From: an uncultured Pelagibacteraceae bacterium
Lineage (GTDB): Bacteria > Pseudomonadota > Alphaproteobacteria > Pelagibacterales > Pelagibacteraceae
NCBI GenBank assembly: GCA_902625715.1
Contig: CACOCP010000003.1
Span: 1 to 64,000, forward strand
Direction: 5' to 3'
Length of the DNA stretch: 64,000 nucleotides
Below are positions 8,400 to 17,669 of the stretch, in pieces. A model generated the notes under the pieces. That model did not search any database and was not told where the DNA came from. It was given only the letters and a program-made list of their open reading frames with translations. The translations under genes were made by a program, and so were the position numbers. How positions within the stretch are numbered: the first letter of the stretch is position 1; every line of letters begins with the position of its first letter.

Positions 8400-9122
8400 T
8401 CAAACGATTTCATTTGCTAAGTCTTCGAGTTTAATATCCCCATCATATATTGCTTTACCAACTATAATACCTTCAATATTTTTGTTATTTAATTCTTTTG
8501 CTTTTTTAATATCATCTATATTTGATACCCCGCCAGATATTATTACTGGGCAATTTGAAGTATGAGCCACTCTCTCAGTTTCCTCAAAATTAGGACTTTG
8601 CTTCATACCATCTCTATTTATGTCTGTATAAATTAATCTACTTGCTCCAAAGTTATTTACTTCTTTTAGATAATCTAAAGTTAGTTGATTAGAGTTTTCT
8701 TTCCACCCTGAAACAGACAAATATCCATCTTTTGCATCTAGCCCTAATGCAATTTTATTAGGGAACTTTTCACAAGCACCTTTTAAAAAGTCTTTATCTT
8801 TAATAGCAGCACTTCCTAAAATAACTTTTTCAACACCAGCATTAGTATATTTTTTGATGCTTTCAAAGTTTCTAATTCCGCCACCAATTTCAATTTTAAG
8901 ATCACACTTCTTTACTATTTCTTGAATAATATCCAAATTAACAGTCTGCCCTGTTAAGGCTCCATCTAAATCTACAATGTGTAAATTTTTAAATCCATAA
9001 TCTTTATATTTTGAAGCTTGTTCAAATGGAGACATCCCATATTCAGTTTTATTTTCAAATTCTCCTTTAATTAGTCTTACACATTTTTTGTCTTTAATGT
9101 CTATTGCAGGAAAAATCTTCAT
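8400..9122 (-). CDS. hisA: ProFAR isomerase HisA
   Basis: 1-(5-phosphoribosyl)-5-[(5-phosphoribosylamino)methylideneamino] imidazole-4-carboxamide isomerase, a (beta/alpha)8 barrel paralogous to HisF. Seen: N-terminal FPAIDIKDKKCVRL with the catalytic Asp, HIVDLDGALTG, IEIGGGIRNFESI, IYTDINRDGM with the second Asp and IISGGVSNIDDI. Complete at 240 aa. Its start overlaps the stop of the upstream lyase-like gene by 4 bp (ATGA), suggesting translational coupling to a gene that has no place in histidine synthesis. Confidence 0.97.
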   Translation of the reverse strand: MKIFPAIDIKDKKCVRLIKGEFENKTEYGMSPFEQASKYKDYGFKNLHIVDLDGALTGQTVNLDIIQEIVKKCDLKIEIGGGIRNFESIKKYTNAGVEKVILGSAAIKDKDFLKGACEKFPNKIALGLDAKDGYLSVSGWKENSNQLTLDYLKEVNNFGASRLIYTDINRDGMKQSPNFEETERVAHTSNCPVIISGGVSNIDDIKKAKELNNKNIEGIIVGKAIYDGDIKLEDLANEIV

Positions 9123-9961
9123 TTACTTTTTTTAAATTTTTCATCTTTTTTTGGTTTTCTTAAGACTATACTATCTAGATAAACTGTTTGATCTTGCAAA
9201 CTTTCCCAATCAGAATTCCAATATCCTATAGTTCTGTGCCTATAAATTCCCATTTTCATATAACCACCTGTACATGTATCAGCTAAAGTTTTAATATTTT
9301 TAAGATCAGCGATCACTTCATTATTTTTATAAATTTTAAATCTGCCTGTTTCATCTAACTTCCATAAGACATGAAATTTAATATGTGTCCATTTTCCTTT
9401 AAGATCATCTATTTTTCCGATTATTACTGGCTCAGATGAATATGCTGCCTTGCTAGCCCAGCTGTAATTGTGTTCTCCTTTATATTTAAAATCTTGAAAC
9501 CAGAAATGACAACAACTATGACAACCTTTGGCTTTATTGTCAGTATGCATTTGACCAATAATTACAACGGCGCCTTTCTTAAGAGGCTCATAACTTTCAT
9601 CGAAATAAACTGCATACTCGTAAATATACTCTTTATTTTTTAACTTCATGTCACCCAAATGTAATTCTTGTCTGCTTCTATTGCCTTTGCCATCACACTG
9701 AATTTGGGTGGTTTGTGCTTTTCCTTTACCACATCCTGCATCTTCTCTGTTTACTGTAAACTGGATACTAGTTTCACCCTCGTAAACTGGAAAGCCATCT
9801 GATTTTTTTACTTCCTTAATTCTATTTACTTTTTTTTCAGACATAGAAATAAATTGTTTTTTAAATCCCTTAATGTCTTTAAATTTCGTTTTATGACTAT
9901 CAGACCATGCTATTGTGCTATTAACAAAAACGAAAATTAATAAGATTAAAAATTTTTTCAT
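9119..9961 (-). CDS. Secreted polysaccharide-lyase-like protein (concanavalin A-type fold)
   Basis: A 280-aa exported protein. The Sec signal peptide ends near residues 18-21 (MKKFLILLIFVFVNSTIAWS). The body resembles the heparin-lyase/PL20-like beta-jelly-roll group: SRQELHLGDMKLKN, YEYAVYFDESYEP, VIIGQMHTDN, WTHIKFHVLWKLDETGRFKIYKNNEV and MGIYRHRT.GYW. Several cysteines (AGCGKG, IQC, KGCHSCCHFW, DTC) may form disulfides. The lyase activity and substrate are inferred from fold-like motifs only. It lies between hisH and hisA and overlaps hisA by 4 bp. The C terminus is lysine-rich. Confidence 0.62.
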   Translation of the reverse strand: MKKFLILLIFVFVNSTIAWSDSHKTKFKDIKGFKKQFISMSEKKVNRIKEVKKSDGFPVYEGETSIQFTVNREDAGCGKGKAQTTQIQCDGKGNRSRQELHLGDMKLKNKEYIYEYAVYFDESYEPLKKGAVVIIGQMHTDNKAKGCHSCCHFWFQDFKYKGEHNYSWASKAAYSSEPVIIGKIDDLKGKWTHIKFHVLWKLDETGRFKIYKNNEVIADLKNIKTLADTCTGGYMKMGIYRHRTIGYWNSDWESLQDQTVYLDSIVLRKPKKDEKFKKSK

Positions 9962-9972
9962 ATGAATATCTC

Positions 9973-10599
9973 TTATATATTTATAAAGTTCTCAATTATT
10001 TTAAGCCCAATCTTATCACTCTTCTCTGGATGAAATTGAGTTCCGAAGATATTATCTTTTTCAACAGAGCAAACAACTTTAGAGGAATAATCTGTTGTTG
10101 CTGAAATTACGTCTTTATCTTCAGGAATAAACTCATAACTATGTACAAAATACATATGTGAATTATTTTCCACATCTTTAAAAATTTTGCTATCTTTAAC
10201 TATATTTATTTGGTTCCAGCCAATATGTGGAAGTTTATATTTTCCATTTTTATTATCGATTTTTGATACTTTTCCAGATATCCAACCCAATCCTTTTGTC
10301 TCGGTTTCTTCATAACCAACATCAGCAAACATTTGCAAGCCCACACATATTCCAAAAAGTGGTTTTTTTTTATTTATCACAAACTCGTTTAAAGTATCTG
10401 TTAAACCATTTATGCTGTTTAAAGCGTCTATGCAGCTCTTAAATGAGCCTTGTCCAGGTAACACGACTTTATCGCTTGATTTAATTTTATTTAAATCTGA
10501 TGTTACTTCTAAATTAGTTGTACCTTTTGCAACCTCAGTGAAAGAATTAATTACTGAGCTTATATTGCCTGAGTTATAGTCAACAATTGTGACATTCAT
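9973..10599 (-). CDS. hisH: Imidazole glycerol phosphate synthase glutaminase subunit HisH
   Basis: Class I glutamine amidotransferase that supplies ammonia to HisF. Seen: VVLPGQGSFKSC, the nucleophile loop FGICVGLQMFAD, and the His-Glu pair in FGTQFHPEKSD. Complete at 208 aa. It is 5 bp downstream of hisB in the same operon; the intervening lyase-like gene separates it from hisA. Confidence 0.97.
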   Translation of the reverse strand: MNVTIVDYNSGNISSVINSFTEVAKGTTNLEVTSDLNKIKSSDKVVLPGQGSFKSCIDALNSINGLTDTLNEFVINKKKPLFGICVGLQMFADVGYEETETKGLGWISGKVSKIDNKNGKYKLPHIGWNQINIVKDSKIFKDVENNSHMYFVHSYEFIPEDKDVISATTDYSSKVVCSVEKDNIFGTQFHPEKSDKIGLKIIENFINI

Positions 10600-10604
10600 T
10601 AATT

Positions 10605-11195
10605 TTATAAAGAGCCTTTGGTAGAAGGAATAGTAGTTTTGTTCCTTGGATCCATTTCCAATGCAGCTCTTAAAGATCTTGCTAAGCCTTTAAAACAAGA
10701 CTCTATTATGTGGTGACTATTATCACCATAAATATTTTCAACGTGTAAAGTAATTCCTGCGGCTTGTGAAAAAGCTTGAAACCACTCTTTGAAAAGCTCT
10801 GTATCCATTTCTCCAAGCTTTTCGATTTTTAATTTCACTTTCCAAATTAAGTAAGGTCTATTTGATACATCAATTGCAACTCGAGTAAGCGTTTCATCCA
10901 TTGGTATCATTGCATGTGCATATCTTTTAATGCCAACAAACTTTTTGGACGCTTTTTTTAAACATTCACCGATTGCAATACCTGTGTCTTCTGTTGTGTG
11001 ATGAAGATCAATGTGTGTGTCACCCTTGGCTTTTATATTCATATCCATTGAAGAATGCTTAGATAGTTGTTCAAGCATGTGATCTAAAAATCCTATACCT
11101 GTGTCAACTTTGTATTTACCTTTTCCATCTATGTTAAGTTCAACATTGATGTTAGTTTCTTTTGTCTTTCTGCTTATTTTTGCTTTGCGCTTCAT
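10605..11195 (-). CDS. hisB: Imidazoleglycerol-phosphate dehydratase HisB (monofunctional)
   Basis: Dehydrates IGP to imidazole-acetol phosphate. It has the 196-aa monofunctional form without the phosphatase domain of enteric HisB. Seen: [17 protein letters not shown], the metal-binding [15 protein letters not shown], and the second metal motif [18 protein letters not shown]. First gene of the his run; its upstream region is shared divergently with hslV. Confidence 0.97.
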   Translation of the reverse strand: MKRKAKISRKTKETNINVELNIDGKGKYKVDTGIGFLDHMLEQLSKHSSMDMNIKAKGDTHIDLHHTTEDTGIAIGECLKKASKKFVGIKRYAHAMIPMDETLTRVAIDVSNRPYLIWKVKLKIEKLGEMDTELFKEWFQAFSQAAGITLHVENIYGDNSHHIIESCFKGLARSLRAALEMDPRNKTTIPSTKGSL

Positions 11196-11251
11196 AATTT
11201 TAAAGAGGTATATATATATAATTCAATTATGGCAATAATACTAAACCTGGG

Positions 11252-11279
11252 CTTGAACTATCAAATTTAGTATCCATTT
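11252..11279 (+). promoter_or_regulatory. Sigma-32 (heat-shock) promoter of hslVU
   Basis: CTTGAA, 14 bp, ATCCATTT. The -35 half is identical to the sigma-32 consensus CTTGAA and the -10 half matches 6 of 8 positions of CCCCATNT. hslVU is a classical heat-shock operon, which supports the reading. The -10 ends 7 bp before the hslV ATG, so transcription would begin at or beside the start codon. No Shine-Dalgarno sequence precedes the ATG. Confidence 0.6.
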
Positions 11280-11286
11280 ATAATGC

Positions 11287-11802
11287 ATGACAACAATAGT
11301 TTTGGTTAGAAAAAATAATGATGTAGTAGTTGCAAGTGACGGTCAAGTCAGTATGGGAAATACTGTAATTAAAAAAACTGCAAACAAAGTCAGAAAGATT
11401 GAGAAAAGAAATGTGATCGCTGGGTTTGCTGGCTCAACAGCTGATGCATTAACATTATTTGAGAGATTAGAGTCTAAATTAGAAAAACATGCAGGTAATT
11501 TGACAAGAGCAGCTGTTGAACTAGCTAAAGATTGGAGAACCGACAAATATTTAAGAAGACTCGAAGCACTAATGGCTATAGCTGATAAAGAAAAAAGTTT
11601 TATTATTTCTGGTACTGGAGATGTTTTAGAACCAGAAGGAGATGTAATTGGGATCGGTTCAGGTGGAAATTATGCTTTAGCAGCTGCGAAAGTATTAATG
11701 GATGGTGATAAATCTGCTGAGGATATAGCAAAGAAAGCTATTAAAGTTGCATCTGAAATATGTGTTTTTACAAATGACAATTTGAGTATGGAGAAAATAT
11801 AA
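11287..11802 (+). CDS. hslV: ATP-dependent protease peptidase subunit HslV (ClpQ)
   Basis: Proteasome-like peptidase that forms a double ring capped by HslU. Translation from ATG at 11287 gives MTTIVLVRK; removal of Met exposes the N-terminal Thr nucleophile. Also seen: [32 protein letters not shown] and [14 protein letters not shown]. Full length at 171 aa. An out-of-frame ATG lies 4 bp upstream. The gene lacks a visible ribosome binding site and sits right at a predicted heat-shock start site, so it may be translated leaderless. Followed 1 bp later by hslU. Confidence 0.97.
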   Translation: MTTIVLVRKNNDVVVASDGQVSMGNTVIKKTANKVRKIEKRNVIAGFAGSTADALTLFERLESKLEKHAGNLTRAAVELAKDWRTDKYLRRLEALMAIADKEKSFIISGTGDVLEPEGDVIGIGSGGNYALAAAKVLMDGDKSAEDIAKKAIKVASEICVFTNDNLSMEKI

Positions 11803-11803
11803 A

Positions 11804-13171
11804 ATGGAAAAAACTAATGTTACTACATTTCCAAAAGAAAAGGTCGCAAAAGAACAATCAACTATTGAAAATTCACTTTCCCCAAGAGAAATTGTTTCAG
11901 AGTTAGATAGATTTGTTGTTGGACAAAATAAAGCAAAAAGAGCAGTAGCCATAGCATTAAGAAATAGATGGAGAAGACAGGCTTTATCTGGGGATATGAA
12001 AGATGAAGTTCTTCCAAAAAATATACTTATGATTGGGCCAACAGGAGTCGGTAAAACAGAAATTTCAAGAAGACTATCAAAGCTTGCTGAAGCTCCATTT
12101 GTAAAAGTTGAGGCAACTAGATTTACAGAAGTAGGTTACGTTGGAAGAGATGTTGAACAAATTGTAAGGGATTTGTTAGAGATTGCCATTTCAATGGAAA
12201 AGGTAAAAAAAAGAAAAGAAGTTCACGCACAAGCACAAAAATTAGCTGAGGAAAGAGTTTTAGACGCGCTAGTAGGTAATAAAGCTAGTGTTGCAACTAG
12301 AGAAAGTTTTAGAAAAAGGTTGAGAGACGGAGATTTAGATGAAAATGAAATTGAAATTGCTGTTGCAGAAAGTAATCAAATGCCATCTTTTGAAATACCG
12401 GGAATGCCTGGTGCAAACGTTGGAATGATAAATATTTCTGATGTTTTAGGAAAATCTATGGGACAGAAACCAAAGAAGAAGAAAATGAGTGTAAAAGAAT
12501 CTCATGAAATTTTAATCAATGAAGAGTCTGATAAGTTAATTGAGCAAGATAAAATTATTAAAGCTGCAAAAAATTCAACAGAAAATAATGGTATCGTATT
12601 TTTAGATGAGATAGACAAAATTTCAGCTAGAACTGATCGTGTTGGTGGAGATGTTTCAAGAGAAGGAGTTCAAAGAGATCTATTACCTTTGATTGAAGGA
12701 ACAACAGTTAGTACAAAATATGGTCCTATTAAAACTGATCACATTTTATTTATTGCTTCAGGAGCATTCCAATTAGCAAAACCATCTGACCTTTTACCGG
12801 AACTTCAAGGAAGACTTCCAATAAGAGTTGAGCTTGATGCATTAAACAGTGATGATTTTAAAAGAATTTTGAAAGAACCAGATAACAGTTTGATAAAACA
12901 ATATAAGGCACTTTTAAAAACTGAAAATGTAGATCTTGAATTTACAGACGACGGTATTGATACTATTGCTAATATTGCAAGCGAAGTAAATACAACTGTT
13001 GAAAATATTGGTGCCAGACGTCTTCATACCATTATCGAAAGAGTTCTAGATGAAATTAGTTTTACAGCTACAGATAGAGCTGGTGAAAAGATAACAGTAG
13101 ACTCAGAATATATTAAGAAAAATATTGGAGAATTGGTAAAAGATACCGATCTTTCTAAGTTTATTTTATAA
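11804..13171 (+). CDS. hslU: HslU ATPase (ClpY) unfoldase
   Basis: AAA+ unfoldase partner of HslV (455 aa). Seen: [31 protein letters not shown], Walker [13 protein letters not shown], pore loop [16 protein letters not shown], Walker [12 protein letters not shown], arginine-finger region [25 protein letters not shown] and a C-terminal LSKFIL tail, the part that docks into HslV in the family. A full I-domain is present between the two ATPase halves. It ends overlapping the convergent smr gene by 6 bp. Confidence 0.97.
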   Translation: MEKTNVTTFPKEKVAKEQSTIENSLSPREIVSELDRFVVGQNKAKRAVAIALRNRWRRQALSGDMKDEVLPKNILMIGPTGVGKTEISRRLSKLAEAPFVKVEATRFTEVGYVGRDVEQIVRDLLEIAISMEKVKKRKEVHAQAQKLAEERVLDALVGNKASVATRESFRKRLRDGDLDENEIEIAVAESNQMPSFEIPGMPGANVGMINISDVLGKSMGQKPKKKKMSVKESHEILINEESDKLIEQDKIIKAAKNSTENNGIVFLDEIDKISARTDRVGGDVSREGVQRDLLPLIEGTTVSTKYGPIKTDHILFIASGAFQLAKPSDLLPELQGRLPIRVELDALNSDDFKRILKEPDNSLIKQYKALLKTENVDLEFTDDGIDTIANIASEVNTTVENIGARRLHTIIERVLDEISFTATDRAGEKITVDSEYIKKNIGELVKDTDLSKFIL

Positions 13172-13582
13172 CTTCTTTTTTAAGTAAATCTCAAAATTTC
13201 CTTTTGATGGACTGTCAACAGCTTGCTGATCGATTTTGATAATTTTTGACATTAGGTGAGGGCTATCTTTAATAAAGTTAGGTACAGAGTGCTTTAGTAT
13301 ACTTAGATCTTTAGATTGATATGGATCATCTAAATTTTTTGATCTAAGTCCCTTACCAGTTATTATATTTATTTTTATTACATTTTGATCATAACAATCT
13401 TGGATAAATTCAGAAACTTTTTGATTTGCCTCCTCAAGAGTAAGTCCATGAAGATCTATAACTTTCTCTCCAATTCTATTCTGGTGGTCTAAAGTTTCTT
13501 TATCTTTGTTGTCTAACTTTTTTGAACTTTCAAGGAAATTTTGCCAGTCCTTTTTATCTTTATCTGAAAGTTTTTTTATCAA
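13166..13582 (-). CDS. Smr-domain protein
   Basis: A 138-aa stand-alone Smr (small MutS-related) protein; the domain is a nicking endonuclease or RNA nuclease in characterised members. Seen: the [19 protein letters not shown] motif, [11 protein letters not shown] (the GxG loop) and the final [17 protein letters not shown]. The lysine-rich N-terminal 40 residues are a charged leader. In many alphaproteobacteria this gene follows mltA; here it abuts the Tim44-like gene directly. Confidence 0.88.
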   Translation of the reverse strand: MIKKLSDKDKKDWQNFLESSKKLDNKDKETLDHQNRIGEKVIDLHGLTLEEANQKVSEFIQDCYDQNVIKINIITGKGLRSKNLDDPYQSKDLSILKHSVPNFIKDSPHLMSKIIKIDQQAVDSPSKGNFEIYLKKKL

Positions 13583-14170
13583 TTAAGCTTGAGTATCAAT
13601 TAGTACCCAATTTGGATTTACAGATCTGCTATCTTTGGAAAATTTCCAAATATCATGAACTTTTTTTATTTTCTCTGGATCTCCTGAAACTGTTTTGTTT
13701 TCTTTGTCCTTAATATGTGAAATGATTTCACTTACAAACTCAACGGTTACCTCCAGCATGTTTTTATTTTGCTCATGATTTTTAATCTCTGCAGAATTAA
13801 TTCCTATAAACGTAGTGTTAGAAGATAAATTTTTAGATTTTCTGTCCTTTACTGCTTGATCGAATTGATCATAAACTTCTTTACCTAACAATGATTTGAT
13901 ATCCTTTAACTTTCCATCGGAAAAACTAGTGACAATTGTTTCGTAAGCAATTTGCGCACCTTTTAAAAATTCTTTTTTAGCATTATCATCAAATGTATCA
14001 GCGTTTAACTTTACATCTGTTTTAACGACTGGCGCCTCATGGGGAAAGCTTTGGTTAATATCTTCCTCAAAGCCTGATTTTTTTCCTAAAATTCCTCTTA
14101 ATCTTAGAAATATAAACCCTGCAATCATTGCAAGAAGGATGATATCGATATATTCAAAGCTATAACTCAT
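13583..14170 (-). CDS. Tim44-domain inner-membrane protein (TimA-like)
   Basis: A 195-aa protein with one N-terminal membrane helix (DIILLAMIAGFIFLRLRGIL, about residues 8-28), a short polar linker and a C-terminal Tim44-like domain (KEFLKGAQIAYETIVTSFSDGKLKDIKSLL through WKFSKDSRSVNPNWVLIDTQA). It is the bacterial relative of mitochondrial Tim44; its role in bacteria is uncertain. Its place beside fxsA and secB is conserved in alphaproteobacteria. It shares its promoter region (58 bp) divergently with fxsA. Confidence 0.85.
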   Translation of the reverse strand: MSYSFEYIDIILLAMIAGFIFLRLRGILGKKSGFEEDINQSFPHEAPVVKTDVKLNADTFDDNAKKEFLKGAQIAYETIVTSFSDGKLKDIKSLLGKEVYDQFDQAVKDRKSKNLSSNTTFIGINSAEIKNHEQNKNMLEVTVEFVSEIISHIKDKENKTVSGDPEKIKKVHDIWKFSKDSRSVNPNWVLIDTQA

Positions 14171-14228
14171 ATGTTAATAATATTTACTATGTTGCCTAAT
14201 TTCAACTGGCAATTTACATTGTAGACAA

Positions 14229-14645
14229 ATGAACTCAGTATTAATTCTTATTTTATCTATTCCTTTAATTGAGATTTACTTATTTATTAAAATTGGATCC
14301 TCTATTGGAGCATTTAACACAATTAGTTTAATTTTGCTAACAGCTATTATAGGGGTTGCCTATGCAAGATACGAGGGATTTAACACTTTAAAATCTGGGA
14401 TGGCCCAATTAGTTAAAAATGAAGTTCCAATTTATGAAATTGTGTCAGGCGCCGCCCTAACATTTGCTGCCATTCTCTTAATCATTCCAGGTTTCGCCAC
14501 TGATTTTTTGGGGTTACTCTTAATTATTCCAATTTCAAGAAAACTGATCTTTAATGCTTTTTCCAAAAAATTTAATAAAAAAAATAATACCTACGAAAAA
14601 AAAGATTTTATTGAAGGTGAATATAAAGATATGGATGAAAAATAA
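14229..14645 (+). CDS. fxsA: FxsA-family membrane protein
   Basis: A 138-aa inner-membrane protein with about three hydrophobic segments (residues 1-18, 25-45, 70-100) and a charged C-terminal tail. Seen: the family patterns IPLIEIYLFIKIGSSIGAFNTISLILLTAI and ALTFAAILLIIPGFATDFLGLLLIIP. In E. coli it relieves F-plasmid exclusion of phage T7; the native role is unknown. The stop codon overlaps the secB ATG by one base, so the two are one operon. Confidence 0.92.
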   Translation: MNSVLILILSIPLIEIYLFIKIGSSIGAFNTISLILLTAIIGVAYARYEGFNTLKSGMAQLVKNEVPIYEIVSGAALTFAAILLIIPGFATDFLGLLLIIPISRKLIFNAFSKKFNKKNNTYEKKDFIEGEYKDMDEK

Positions 14646-15070
14646 TGCCTGTTAAACATAAAATCATAGTTACCTACACAAAAGATTTATCTGTTGAAAT
14701 ACCAGATGTGGAAACCCTTCTTTTAGCAAGAGAAAGAATATCAAAATATAAAATCACTTTAGATATAACGTCAAAACCATTAAAAAATAAAATGATAGAA
14801 GTTTTTACTAAACTTAAATACACAGATGTAGAAGAAAGTAAAAAAAAGGCACTCTTTGAACTTCTCCATTCAACAGTTGTTGAAATCGAAGACACAAAGA
14901 TAGAAAAAAATGAAATGAAAAAATTTATACTTTGTGATTTACAAATAGAAGTTTTTCCAAAAATACGAGAAGCTTTTGTTCAAATACTCAGACACTCTGG
15001 ATTTCCAGAGGCTAATTTTTCAGGCGAAATTGATTTTAACAAATTATACCAACAAAGATCAGATCAATAA
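14645..15070 (+). CDS. secB: Protein-export chaperone SecB (divergent)
   Basis: Cytosolic holdase that hands unfolded preproteins to SecA. The 141-aa product is divergent, but the C-terminal part is diagnostic: FILCDLQIEVFPKIREAFVQIL followed by HSGFPEANFSGEIDFNKLYQQ, which aligns with the SecB end (GFPPLLLxPIDFxALYxQ). The position after fxsA and facing dnaQ is the usual alphaproteobacterial one. The sequence looks more lysine-rich than typical acidic SecB. The 3' end overlaps dnaQ by 7 bp. Confidence 0.85.
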   Translation: MPVKHKIIVTYTKDLSVEIPDVETLLLARERISKYKITLDITSKPLKNKMIEVFTKLKYTDVEESKKKALFELLHSTVVEIEDTKIEKNEMKKFILCDLQIEVFPKIREAFVQILRHSGFPEANFSGEIDFNKLYQQRSDQ

Positions 15071-15732
15071 AAATTTTTTTTTAAATCTCTCTTTAAAAAT
15101 TCCCTGTGTTGTTCAAGCTCTTCTGATGTGGGATAAACAATTTTTTTTGAATAAGTAATATTTTTATTTTGAGTTTCGACAGAATTAATATCAACAGAGT
15201 TTGAAAAATTTAGTTTAGGCTCTTTCTGATCTAGTAGATTTATATAAACTTTTGCAAGTAGTTCACAATCAATTAACGCAGTGTGTTTTTCTCTTTTTGA
15301 ATTATCTATTCTAAATCTCTTGCACAGAGCATCCAAACTTATCCCTGAACCAGGGAATTTGTTCCTAGCAAGGTCTAGTGTATCTACAGTATTTTCTTTA
15401 TCTATTTCTTGTTTACCAGCAATATATAGTTCGTTGTTTAAATGTGAAATATCAAACTCTGCATTATGTATTATTATTTTTTTGTCTTTAATAAAATTTA
15501 AAAATTCATCTGCTATTTCAAAAAACTTTTTTTTATCAGATAAAAATTCATCAGAATAGCCATGAACTTCAAATGCTTTTTCAGATACTTTTCTTTCTGG
15601 ATTTAAATAGCAATGAAATACATTTTTTGTAGGAACTAGGTTATCAAGTTCTATACAACCAATTTCAACAATTCGGTGACCATCTTTAACAGATAGTCCA
15701 GTTGTTTCAGTATCTAAAATTATTTCTTTCAT
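15064..15732 (-). CDS. dnaQ: DNA polymerase III epsilon subunit (3'-5' proofreading exonuclease)
   Basis: DEDDh exonuclease. Seen: Exo I LDTETTGLSVKDGHRIVEIGCI with catalytic Asp and Glu, Exo II IIIHNAEFDISHLNNEL, and Exo III REKHTALIDCELLAKVYINLL with the catalytic His and Asp. Length 222 aa. The family's alpha-subunit-binding tail should lie in the last 50 residues, which are lysine- and asparagine-rich. Last gene of PPSR-maf-aroE-coaE-dnaQ; its start overlaps coaE by 4 bp. Confidence 0.94.
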   Translation of the reverse strand: MKEIILDTETTGLSVKDGHRIVEIGCIELDNLVPTKNVFHCYLNPERKVSEKAFEVHGYSDEFLSDKKKFFEIADEFLNFIKDKKIIIHNAEFDISHLNNELYIAGKQEIDKENTVDTLDLARNKFPGSGISLDALCKRFRIDNSKREKHTALIDCELLAKVYINLLDQKEPKLNFSNSVDINSVETQNKNITYSKKIVYPTSEELEQHREFLKRDLKKNFY

Positions 15733-16304
15733 ATATTTAAGATTTCAGTTTTTATATTTTTAACATCATTTTTAATTTTTGTTGCGTTAAATGTATTCTT
15801 AATAACAAAATTTGATAATTTTTTCTTTTTGGTTAACGGTAGCTGCAAAGTCTTCAAATTTCTGTTTAGTTTTTCATTAAAATATTCCCTCTTTTTTAAC
15901 CTTTTTTGAATGTCTTTTCTTTTTGCTTCTACAAAAATTAAAACATCTCCCTTCTTGTTTAGTTTATTTTCTAAATATAAAGGAATGTCTAGCACTACTA
16001 ATTTTTTAGAACTATTCTTGATTAAAAATTTATTCATCTTAGTTCTTACAATTGGATGAACAATTTTTGAAATCTTTTTAAGATTATTTTTACTATCTAA
16101 TACAGCTTTCAGTAAAAATTTTTTATCTAGGTGATCTGAGATAATATATTTAGGCAACGCTTTTTTAATTTTTTTGTAACAAGATCTGTCATTTTTATAA
16201 ATTTCAGCAACTTCTTTATCAGCATTAAAGACTGGACAATTAAATTGTTTAGAAACAAAACTTTTGCCAGCGCCTATATCTCCTAATATTGCTATTCTAA
16301 TCAT
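15729..16304 (-). CDS. coaE: Dephospho-CoA kinase
   Basis: Last step of CoA synthesis: phosphorylates the 3'-hydroxyl of dephospho-CoA. Seen: P-loop IAILGDIGAGKSFVSKQF, the FNADKEVAEIY segment with Asp, IVHPIVR, VLDIPLYLENKL and the LID-like RKDIQKRLKKRE. The otherwise common LxE(S/T)G region is altered to ENKLNKKGD. 191 aa is normal. Overlaps aroE by 8 bp and dnaQ by 4 bp. Confidence 0.93.
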   Translation of the reverse strand: MIRIAILGDIGAGKSFVSKQFNCPVFNADKEVAEIYKNDRSCYKKIKKALPKYIISDHLDKKFLLKAVLDSKNNLKKISKIVHPIVRTKMNKFLIKNSSKKLVVLDIPLYLENKLNKKGDVLIFVEAKRKDIQKRLKKREYFNEKLNRNLKTLQLPLTKKKKLSNFVIKNTFNATKIKNDVKNIKTEILNI

Positions 16305-17091
16305 CTAAAAGATTTAAGACCTGTTCATTAATTTCTGGCTTTAAATTATTCCACAATTCAAATGCTTTTTGTGCTTGATAAGCAAACATCATTTTACCGT
16401 TTTCAATTATATTTCCTCTTTTTTTTGCCTCATCTAAAAATAATGTTTTTGATGGTTTGTATATTACGTCATAAAAAAACTTATCCTTACCAATTTTTTC
16501 ATAATCTAGATCAATTTTATCATTAGGATTAAGACCTAGGCTCGTAACATTTATTACAACATCGGCAGCTGGTGTCTCTCCCCAATCAACTACATCGATA
16601 TCGCTGAATTTAGTTTTCAATTTTTCCGATTTAATCTTTGTTCTATTAGTTATTAAAATTTTTGATGCTTTAATTTTTTTTAAAACATAAATTATTGATG
16701 GAGCAACTCCTCCAGCTCCTAAAATTAGGACAATTTTATTTCTTATTTTATCGATATAATTTAATAACGATAACTCAAAGCCATCTACATCCGTATTAAA
16801 TCCGAAAATTTTATTCTCCTTTTTAAGTATTGTATTCACAGACTGAGTGGCGTTAGCATCATCGCTTAGTAAATCTAAGTACTTAATTATTTTTGTTTTA
16901 TATGGGACGGTTACATTTACTCCAAAAATTTCATTTTTTCTGACTTTAGATACGATATTCTGTAGTTCCAATTCATCAATTTTTTTTTTTTCATAAATTG
17001 CATCCATATTATTCTTTTTGAACCAATAATTATGTAATTTTGGAGAAAGTGAATGTTCTATTGGATTGCCAATTACTAAAAATTTTTTCAT
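16297..17091 (-). CDS. aroE: Shikimate 5-dehydrogenase
   Basis: NADPH-dependent reduction of 3-dehydroshikimate in aromatic amino acid synthesis. Seen: GNPIEHSLSPKLHNYWF (shikimate-binding serines), GVNVTVPYKTKI with the catalytic Lys, NTDVDGF, Rossmann loop VLILGAGGVAPSII, NRTKIK and the C-terminal GKMMFAYQAQKAFELW. Complete at 264 aa. Overlaps maf upstream and coaE downstream. Confidence 0.96.
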   Translation of the reverse strand: MKKFLVIGNPIEHSLSPKLHNYWFKKNNMDAIYEKKKIDELELQNIVSKVRKNEIFGVNVTVPYKTKIIKYLDLLSDDANATQSVNTILKKENKIFGFNTDVDGFELSLLNYIDKIRNKIVLILGAGGVAPSIIYVLKKIKASKILITNRTKIKSEKLKTKFSDIDVVDWGETPAADVVINVTSLGLNPNDKIDLDYEKIGKDKFFYDVIYKPSKTLFLDEAKKRGNIIENGKMMFAYQAQKAFELWNNLKPEINEQVLNLLDD

Positions 17092-17669
17092 TTATAATTT
17101 TCCATGTATGTTTTTATCTGAGTAATTGGTAAGCCCATTATTGTGTCTTTGTCACCTTCAATTTTCTCAAATAAATTTTTTCCCTCTCCTTCTATTTGAT
17201 AAACATTATAAGCATATAATGCTTCATCTGAGATTTTGTTTAAATAATCTTTTAGCTCTAAGTCTGAAAAATTTTTCATAGTAAGCTTTGCTTTATCAGT
17301 ATGATTCCAAATCATTGCATTATTTTTTGAAATACAAACAGAACTTATTAGATAATGTGACTTACCGTTCAATTTTCTTAATATATCCATCGCTTCTTCT
17401 CTTGAAGATGGTTTTGAGATTAATTCACCATTTAAATCTATTACGCTATCGGCTCCTAATACTAATTTATCATACACATTAGAACTAACTTTATTTGCTT
17501 TTAATTCAGCTAGATTTTTAGAAATTATTTCGGGCGTTGCTCCTTCCGCGATTAAACTATCTTTAATTGGATCTTCATCAACATTTGATTGAATAACTTC
17601 ACAGTCTATATTGTGTTCGGTTAATATATCTTTTCTAACCTTGCTTTTCGAAGCCAATACTATTTTCAT
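17088..17669 (-). CDS. maf: Maf-family nucleoside triphosphate pyrophosphatase
   Basis: House-cleaning NTP pyrophosphatase (193 aa). Seen: LASKSKVRKDIL, IQSNVDEDPIK, VLGADSVIDLNGELISKPSSREEAMDILRKLNGKSHYLIS with the catalytic Asp, and YQIEGEGKNLFEKIEGDKDTIMGLPI. The family branch (dTTP/UTP versus m7GTP) cannot be settled by eye. Its start overlaps the PPSR stop by one base. Confidence 0.93.
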   Translation of the reverse strand: MKIVLASKSKVRKDILTEHNIDCEVIQSNVDEDPIKDSLIAEGATPEIISKNLAELKANKVSSNVYDKLVLGADSVIDLNGELISKPSSREEAMDILRKLNGKSHYLISSVCISKNNAMIWNHTDKAKLTMKNFSDLELKDYLNKISDEALYAYNVYQIEGEGKNLFEKIEGDKDTIMGLPITQIKTYMENYK

